A stretch of DNA of 53,790 nt from Pseudomonadota bacterium (GTDB taxonomy: Bacteria; Pseudomonadota; Alphaproteobacteria; Sphingomonadales; SMXR01). Below the pieces are notes generated by a model. It was given only the letters and a program-made list of their open reading frames with translations. It was not told the origin of the DNA and did not search any database. Below, one piece after another: positions 48,373 through 53,790 of the stretch; the stretch's first letter is position 1, and every line of letters begins with the position of its first letter. Where the stretch lies: the NCBI GenBank assembly GCA_022566215.1, contig JADFJJ010000001.1, positions 1-53,790 on the forward strand, given 5' to 3'. The position numbers and the translations under genes were made by a program.

Positions 48373-48801
48373 ATGAAAGAGTTTTATTATTCCAAGAAAG
48401 TCCGTTTTGGCCATACCGACCCGGCCGGAATCGTTTTTTATCCGCGCTATTTCGAAATGATCAACGAGGCGATCGAGGACTGGTTCGAGATCCTCGGATA
48501 TTCCTTTGAGGACATGCACTTGGAACAGAAATTTGGGGTCCCGATGGTCCATATCGAGGCGGATTTCGCCCGCGCTAGCCGCATCGGCGATGACCTGGAT
48601 TTTTGTCTTAAGGCCGTAAAACTGGGACGTTCATCGCTCGAGATTGAAATAACGGTGACCTGTAAAGGGAAACACCGCTTCAGGACTAAAGGCACCATGG
48701 CTAACGTCAATTTGACCGAGGGCAGAGCGGTCCCGTGGCCGGAAGCGTTCAGGAAAATTATACAGGATTGGCTTCCCAGTGAAGGAAAGGATGTATCATG
48801 A
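48373..48801 (+). CDS. Hotdog-fold acyl-CoA thioesterase (4-hydroxybenzoyl-CoA thioesterase-like)
   Basis: 142 aa; KKVRFGHTDPAGIVFYPRYFEMINEAIEDWFEILGY. Confidence 0.88.
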   Translation: MKEFYYSKKVRFGHTDPAGIVFYPRYFEMINEAIEDWFEILGYSFEDMHLEQKFGVPMVHIEADFARASRIGDDLDFCLKAVKLGRSSLEIEITVTCKGKHRFRTKGTMANVNLTEGRAVPWPEAFRKIIQDWLPSEGKDVS

Positions 48802-49190
48802 AAATATTGTTGCCGGAGGGCTGGCCCCGGCCAAAGGGATATTCTAACGGTATCGCGACAGGGGGGCGGATGATCTTCACTTCCGGCCAAGTGGGCTGGA
48901 ATGAAAATGAAGAGTTCGAGGCTGAGGATCTTGCCGGCCAGGTGCGACAAACCCTGCTGAACACCCTGGCAGTCTTGAGAGAGGGCGGCGCCGGTCCGAA
49001 GCATATTGTCCGCATGACCTGGTATATCACCGACAAGCAGGAATACCTCGATAACCTGAAAGATATTGGCGCGGCTTACCGTGAGGTTATTGGCGGACAT
49101 TATCCGGCTATGGCCTTGCTGGAGGTTAAAAGCCTTCTTGAAGACGGCGCCAAAGTGGAAATCGAAATAACCGCCGTGGTGGAGAACTAG
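48798..49190 (+). CDS. RidA/YjgF family protein
   Basis: 130 aa; YSNGIATGGRMIFTSGQVGWNENEEFEAEDLAGQVRQTLLNTLAVLREGGAGPKHIVRMTWYITD. Confidence 0.9.
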   Translation: MKILLPEGWPRPKGYSNGIATGGRMIFTSGQVGWNENEEFEAEDLAGQVRQTLLNTLAVLREGGAGPKHIVRMTWYITDKQEYLDNLKDIGAAYREVIGGHYPAMALLEVKSLLEDGAKVEIEITAVVEN

Positions 49191-49193
49191 GGT

Positions 49194-50384
49194 TTGACCG
49201 AAGCCTTTTTGATAGACGGGATCAGAACCCCGATCGGACGCTTTGGCGGGGCTCTATTATCCCTCCGTCCCGACGATTTAGCCGCGCATGGTATCCGGGG
49301 CTTGATGGCGCGTCATGAAAGTGTGGATTGGACGCGCACCGATGAAGTGATCCTGGGCTGCGCCAACCAAGCGGGCGAGGACAGCCGCAACATCGCCCGG
49401 ATGGCCGTTCTTTTGTCTGGTCTTGCGGTCAGCGTTCCCGGGGTGACGGTCAACCGGCTTTGCGCGTCTGGCCTTGAGGCGGTGGCGGAGGCGGCGCGAC
49501 GCATCAAGCTTGAAGAGGCCGATCTGGTTATTGCCGGCGGGGTCGAAAGTATGTCGCGTGCGCCGTTGGTGATGCCCAAGGGTACCGACCCGAAAGCCTC
49601 CAAGGCCGAGGTTTACGATTCGACCATCGGCTGGCGGTTTATCAATCAGGAAATGCACCGGCTTTTTGGTACCGATTCAATGCCGGAGACCGCCGAGAAC
49701 CTGGCCGGGGAATTTGGCATCAGCCGTGAGGATCAGGACGCCTATGCCCACCGCTCGCAAATGCGTACCAAGGCAGCGCGCAAACGTGGGTTTTTTAAGG
49801 ATGAGATCGTCCCGGTCGAGACCGAGGAAGGGCTGGTTTCAGAGGATGAACACCCGCGGCCAACAACAACGCTGGAAAAACTGGCCGCCCTTGATACCCC
49901 TTTCCGAAAGGGCGGAGTGGTAACAGCAGGCAATGCCTCCGGCATCAATGACGGTGCCGCGGCTTTATTGGTTGGTTCCGAAAAAGCTATCAGGGATTAC
50001 GGCCTGAAACCCCTGGCGCGGATTATCGCCTCAGAGGCTATTGGTGTCGAGCCCCGGATTATGGGCATCGGCCCGGTCCCGGCAACTGGCAAGATAATGG
50101 CGCGAACCGGTTTATCCCTAAAGGACATGGATGTGATTGAGATCAACGAAGCCTTCGCCGTCCAGGTTCTGGCTTGTTTGAGGGAACTGGGAATCAAGGA
50201 TGATGCGGGCCACGTCAACCCGAACGGCGGAGCGATTGCGCTGGGCCATCCTTTGGGGATGAGCGGGGCAAGGCTGGCGCTGACCGCGGCGCGGGAATTG
50301 AATGCGAGAGGCGGAAAATACGCCCTTGTCACCATGTGTGTGGGCGTTGGCCAGGGTCAGGCGATGATGCTGGAGAGGGCTTAA
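49194..50384 (+). CDS. Acetyl-CoA C-acyltransferase (thiolase), TTG start
   Basis: 396 aa; VTVNRLCASGLEAVAEAARRI, GGVESMSRAPLVMPK, INEAFAVQVLACL, NGGAIALGHPLGMSGARL, MCVGVGQGQAMMLER. Confidence 0.93.
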   Translation: MTEAFLIDGIRTPIGRFGGALLSLRPDDLAAHGIRGLMARHESVDWTRTDEVILGCANQAGEDSRNIARMAVLLSGLAVSVPGVTVNRLCASGLEAVAEAARRIKLEEADLVIAGGVESMSRAPLVMPKGTDPKASKAEVYDSTIGWRFINQEMHRLFGTDSMPETAENLAGEFGISREDQDAYAHRSQMRTKAARKRGFFKDEIVPVETEEGLVSEDEHPRPTTTLEKLAALDTPFRKGGVVTAGNASGINDGAAALLVGSEKAIRDYGLKPLARIIASEAIGVEPRIMGIGPVPATGKIMARTGLSLKDMDVIEINEAFAVQVLACLRELGIKDDAGHVNPNGGAIALGHPLGMSGARLALTAARELNARGGKYALVTMCVGVGQGQAMMLERA

Positions 50385-52486
50385 GCATTCTCCTTATCCC
50401 AGTCGGCGAAGGTTTTTCCTTCCCTTACCAAGCGTTCCAGAAGCGGCGCCGGTTCCCAGAACAGGGGGCCAAATTTTTCCCGGTATTTTTTCATGCCGGC
50501 AAGGATTTTATCGAGACCGATATGGTCGGCCCAGAACATCGGCCCGCCCTTGTGGCGGGGAAAGCCGTAGCCGGCGGTCCAGACCACATCAATATCGCTG
50601 GCGCGAAGCGCGATCCCTTCATCGAGAATATTCGCCCCCTCATTGACCAGGGGGTAGAGACAACGCTCGAAGATTTCTTCCCTGCCGGGTGGATCCTGTA
50701 CGACACCCAAATCCTCGGCCGTCTTTCGAATTAGAGCCAGTGCGTCGGGGTCTTCGAAACGCCCGCGCGTTCCCTTTTCATAGCGGTAAAACCCGGTGCC
50801 GGTTTTCTGACCGAACCGCCCGGCATCATTCATCACGGCGCCGGCGGCGAAGAAAGTGGGATCATCGGGTTTGTTATCTCTCATCGCCTCACGTATCTTA
50901 TGGCCGACGTCGATTCCGGCCAGGTCATAAACCGCCAGAACCCCCATTGCCATGCCAAAATCCTCAAGGACAGAATCGATATCCTTCGGGCTTGCACCCT
51001 CAAGAAGCATACGCTGGGCTTCGCGGCCATAGGGAGAAAGCATGCGGTTGCCGATAAAGCCAAAGCATATTCCGGAAACCACCGGTATTTTCCGGATGCG
51101 TTTTCCAACTTGAAGCGCGCTTTTCAGAACCCCGGCATCCGTCTTGGCCCCACGCACCACTTCCAATAGCGGCATGATATTGGCGGGACTGAAGAAATGA
51201 AGGCCGAGAACGTATTCCGGTCTTTTGGTCTCAGCGGCTATTTCATCGACATCCAGCGTCGAGGTGTTGGTGGCAAGAATTGCTCCCTGTTTGCAGATGC
51301 TATCAAGCTTCCTGAACACCTCTTTCTTTAAGTCCATATTTTCGAACACCGCTTCAATCACCAGATCACAGTCCGCAAAATTGGCCATATCGAGGCTTCC
51401 CCGGATATTCGCCATCAGGGCATTCTTTTGCTTTGCGCTGAGGCGGCCTCTTTTGACCGTCCTTTCATAATTCCGCTCAATGGTGGCAAGGCCTCGCTTC
51501 AGATTATCCTCATTCGCCTCAACCAGGGTTACGGGTAAGCCGGCGTTGGCGAAACACATGGCAATGCCCCCGCCCATGGTGCCGGCGCCCAGGATGCCGA
51601 CATTTGCAATTTCATGCACCGCTGTATCCTCCGGAAGACCCGGAATTTTCCGGGTTTTACGTTCGGCGAAAAAGATGTGCCGCAACGCCTTGGATTCAAA
51701 GGTATCCTTAGCTTCAAGGCACAGTTTTAGCTCTAGCGCCAGGCCTTCCTTGAAGGGTAAATCCATGGCTGCCCGGACCGCTTGCAGCGCTTTCAGGGGG
51801 GACGTCCGCCCCTTAAGGCGGCTTTTGGCAAAGGCTTCATAATGGGCGAAAGCCTCCTCTACCCCCGTGCCGTCAACCGACAACCTTGAGACCGGCCTTG
51901 GTCCTTTGCCTTCCTCCACCAGCTTTCGGGCATAAGCTTTGGCTTCAGCCATAAGATCACCGCCGGCAATATGATCAACAATGCCAAGCTCTTTGGCTTT
52001 TGACGCACTGATCGGTTTGGCGGTCATGATAATGTCGAGCGCCCCCCGGACACCGATCAGCCTAGGCAGGCGCTGGGTTCCCCCGGCGCCAGGAAAAATG
52101 CCCAAATTCAACTCCGGTAAGCCCAACCTGGCCTTGGCGTCCGCCACCCGGTAATGACATGCCAGGGTAGCTTCCATCCCACCGCCTAGCGCAGTGCCGA
52201 AAATGGCGGCGACAACCGGGACTTTCATACCCTCAATAGTATCAAAGACATCTTGCAGGTGCGGGGCCTGAACTGGTTTGTCAAATTCACTGATATCTGC
52301 CCCGGCAAAAAAAGTGCGGCCCTTGCAGGCCAGGATAATCGCCTTGGCATCTCCCTCTTTGGCGAGGCTTTCAAAGGCCTCCATTAACCCAAGGCGGACG
52401 GCGTGAGAGATAGCATTCACCGGCGGGTTATCGGTCCAGACTACGGCGATTTCGTCTTTTCTTTCTATTGTCACGGGATTGGTCAT
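50381..52486 (-). CDS. Bifunctional enoyl-CoA hydratase/3-hydroxyacyl-CoA dehydrogenase (FadB-like)
   Basis: 701 aa; N-terminal crotonase ([30 protein letters not shown]) and C-terminal [38 protein letters not shown]. Confidence 0.93.
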   Translation of the reverse strand: MTNPVTIERKDEIAVVWTDNPPVNAISHAVRLGLMEAFESLAKEGDAKAIILACKGRTFFAGADISEFDKPVQAPHLQDVFDTIEGMKVPVVAAIFGTALGGGMEATLACHYRVADAKARLGLPELNLGIFPGAGGTQRLPRLIGVRGALDIIMTAKPISASKAKELGIVDHIAGGDLMAEAKAYARKLVEEGKGPRPVSRLSVDGTGVEEAFAHYEAFAKSRLKGRTSPLKALQAVRAAMDLPFKEGLALELKLCLEAKDTFESKALRHIFFAERKTRKIPGLPEDTAVHEIANVGILGAGTMGGGIAMCFANAGLPVTLVEANEDNLKRGLATIERNYERTVKRGRLSAKQKNALMANIRGSLDMANFADCDLVIEAVFENMDLKKEVFRKLDSICKQGAILATNTSTLDVDEIAAETKRPEYVLGLHFFSPANIMPLLEVVRGAKTDAGVLKSALQVGKRIRKIPVVSGICFGFIGNRMLSPYGREAQRMLLEGASPKDIDSVLEDFGMAMGVLAVYDLAGIDVGHKIREAMRDNKPDDPTFFAAGAVMNDAGRFGQKTGTGFYRYEKGTRGRFEDPDALALIRKTAEDLGVVQDPPGREEIFERCLYPLVNEGANILDEGIALRASDIDVVWTAGYGFPRHKGGPMFWADHIGLDKILAGMKKYREKFGPLFWEPAPLLERLVREGKTFADWDKENA

Positions 52487-52493
52487 TCGGTCC

Positions 52494-53135
52494 TCAACTT
52501 GGTTTTGGAAGTTTGTTCATACGCGCCAGCCACTTAACCACAACAAAGGAAATAATTGCTCCGGTGATGGCGAGGGTGTGGTCTTTTTGGGCATCAAAAA
52601 TATCCCCTTGAGTTCCAAGAAAGGCAATTGCCACTTCCGAATCCGGGTAAATAATAGTTGCGACGATCCATTCAATCGCTTCATAAATTGCGCTCATGGA
52701 AATGATGAACAAAAGTCCGATCAGATCGTCCCAATGGTTTTTCGTCCCTACGATCTCCTTGGCAACCTCGCGCAAAGGCCAGAACATCAAAAGCCCGAAA
52801 GAGAAATGAATGATGCGGTCATAATGATTGCGGCCAAGGTCAAGCAGGTCAGAAATCCAAAACCCTAGCGGCACTTCGGCATAAGTATAATGACTCCCAA
52901 GTGTGTGAAATGCCATGAAGACGGCGATCATGGTATAGGAAGCGTTGGACAGCTGAAGCGTGGGATATGTTCGCCAAATCACAATAACCACAATGATAAC
53001 CAAAATATTTTCCAACGCCCAATCCTCTAAATCCAGAGGATTTATAGCCATGATCACCCACCAAATGCCGTAGGCGATGACAAGCATCATATGATATTTT
53101 GAACGGAAAAACCCGTCGCCTGATTTTCCTGTCAT
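52494..53135 (-). CDS. YjdF/DUF2238-like membrane protein
   Basis: 213 aa multi-TM; AFHTLGSHYTYAEVPLGFWISDLLDLGRNHYDRIIHFSFGLL...AIYEAIEWIVA. Confidence 0.8.
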   Translation of the reverse strand: MTGKSGDGFFRSKYHMMLVIAYGIWWVIMAINPLDLEDWALENILVIIVVIVIWRTYPTLQLSNASYTMIAVFMAFHTLGSHYTYAEVPLGFWISDLLDLGRNHYDRIIHFSFGLLMFWPLREVAKEIVGTKNHWDDLIGLLFIISMSAIYEAIEWIVATIIYPDSEVAIAFLGTQGDIFDAQKDHTLAITGAIISFVVVKWLARMNKLPKPS

Positions 53136-53151
53136 ATATCCCCTAACAACC

Positions 53152-53790
53152 TCAAGACCGTTCCAGTTCGGCCTTCATAGTGAAATAATCAAGCATATCT
53201 TTCAATGTCAGAATGCCCAAAAGCTGCCCACCCGTTGATATAACAAGCACGCGCGAACGCTTCAGTTTTTGTAGCCGGGCCAAGGCCCCCATTGCATCCA
53301 TGGTTTCAGGCACTGTGTTTTCATGGCTTAATTTTTGCATAATGTTCGCTACCGGAACCGTATCCCATTTGTCGGGGGCAACCTGCTTGACGTCCTTCAG
53401 TTCGATCACCCCTTGCAATATTTCGCCATCGACCACTGGGAAAAGTTTGTGATGGTGCTTGTAAAAATAATCCTCGACCAACTCGCGTACAGTAATGGTC
53501 GAGGGGACGGAAATCGGCTCCGTTATCATAAACCGGCTAATCAGCTGGTTCTCTAACGAGCTTTTCAGCAAAACCTGCTGGTATGAAGCGAATGAAGCAT
53601 TTTTTAAAAACACGCCTATCAAAATCCACCAGATGCCACTGATAATATTTCCGGTGATAAGAAAAAAAGCTCCGGCGATCATAAAAGCAGTGCCAAATCC
53701 TGAGCCATATCTGGAGGCTTTTTTGGTGGCCTTTTGGATATCCCCTGACTTGTGCCACAGGATTGACCGGAATACTCGTCCGCCATCCAG
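53152..53790 (-). CDS. Site-2-protease-like M50 metalloprotease with C-terminal CBS pair, truncated at right edge
   Basis: Reverse translation past the listed ORF start gives LDGGRVFRSILWHKSGDIQKATKKASRYGSGFGTAFMIAGAFF... (M50 LDGGR motif), followed by two CBS repeats. Confidence 0.82.
   Translation of the reverse strand: MDGGRVFRSILWHKSGDIQKATKKASRYGSGFGTAFMIAGAFFLITGNIISGIWWILIGVFLKNASFASYQQVLLKSSLENQLISRFMITEPISVPSTITVRELVEDYFYKHHHKLFPVVDGEILQGVIELKDVKQVAPDKWDTVPVANIMQKLSHENTVPETMDAMGALARLQKLKRSRVLVISTGGQLLGILTLKDMLDYFTMKAELERS

Noticed and set aside
1-53790. CRISPR array, tRNA/rRNA genes, transposases, phage genes
   Set aside because: No regularly spaced short repeats, no recognisable RNA-gene sequence and no transposase/integrase ORF were seen by eye; tRNAscan/Infernal and ISfinder would be needed to exclude small elements.

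Overview
The window looks like a catabolic and respiratory locus from a facultatively anaerobic, denitrifying proteobacterium. It falls into these blocks. (1) 1-840: an apparent chimeric junction between a DEAD-box helicase fragment (- strand) and a class III nucleotide cyclase C-terminal fragment (+ strand). (2) 847-8189 (-): an anaerobic benzoyl-CoA operon, had-oah-dch-tetR-bcrC-bcrB-bcrA. No bcrD is visible. (3) 8352-14366 (-): MIO-type aromatic amino acid lyase/2,3-aminomutase, class III aminotransferase of the beta-amino-acid type, thiolase, and feruloyl-CoA-synthetase-like ligase. (4) 14509-18824 (+): Lrp/AsnC regulator followed by hcrCAB (4-hydroxybenzoyl-CoA reductase). (5) 18.8-23.3 kb: UbiH-like monooxygenase diverging from SDR-SDR-radical SAM across a perfect FNR-type box. 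(6) 23.4-26.6 kb: AT-rich xdhC/mocA-like molybdenum cofactor genes, then an FNR-box-preceded tryptophanase. (7) 26.7-38.9 kb: narGHJI-narK-narK module flanked by ~100-bp direct repeats and containing two copies of a duplicated FNR-box promoter region. (8) 41.2-52.5 kb: aerobic CoA-dependent 2-aminobenzoate (anthranilate) pathway with MarR and RidA. (9) 52.5-53.8 kb: YjdF/DUF2238-like membrane protein and a truncated M50/S2P-CBS protease. The main hypothesis is a possibly undescribed anaerobic route for tyrosine (or phenylalanine) that goes through the beta-amino acid: Tyr -> beta-Tyr -> 4-hydroxybenzoylacetate -> its CoA ester -> 4-hydroxybenzoyl-CoA + acetyl-CoA -> benzoyl-CoA -> ring reduction. 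All calls come from reading the sequence and ORF track. No database search was run.
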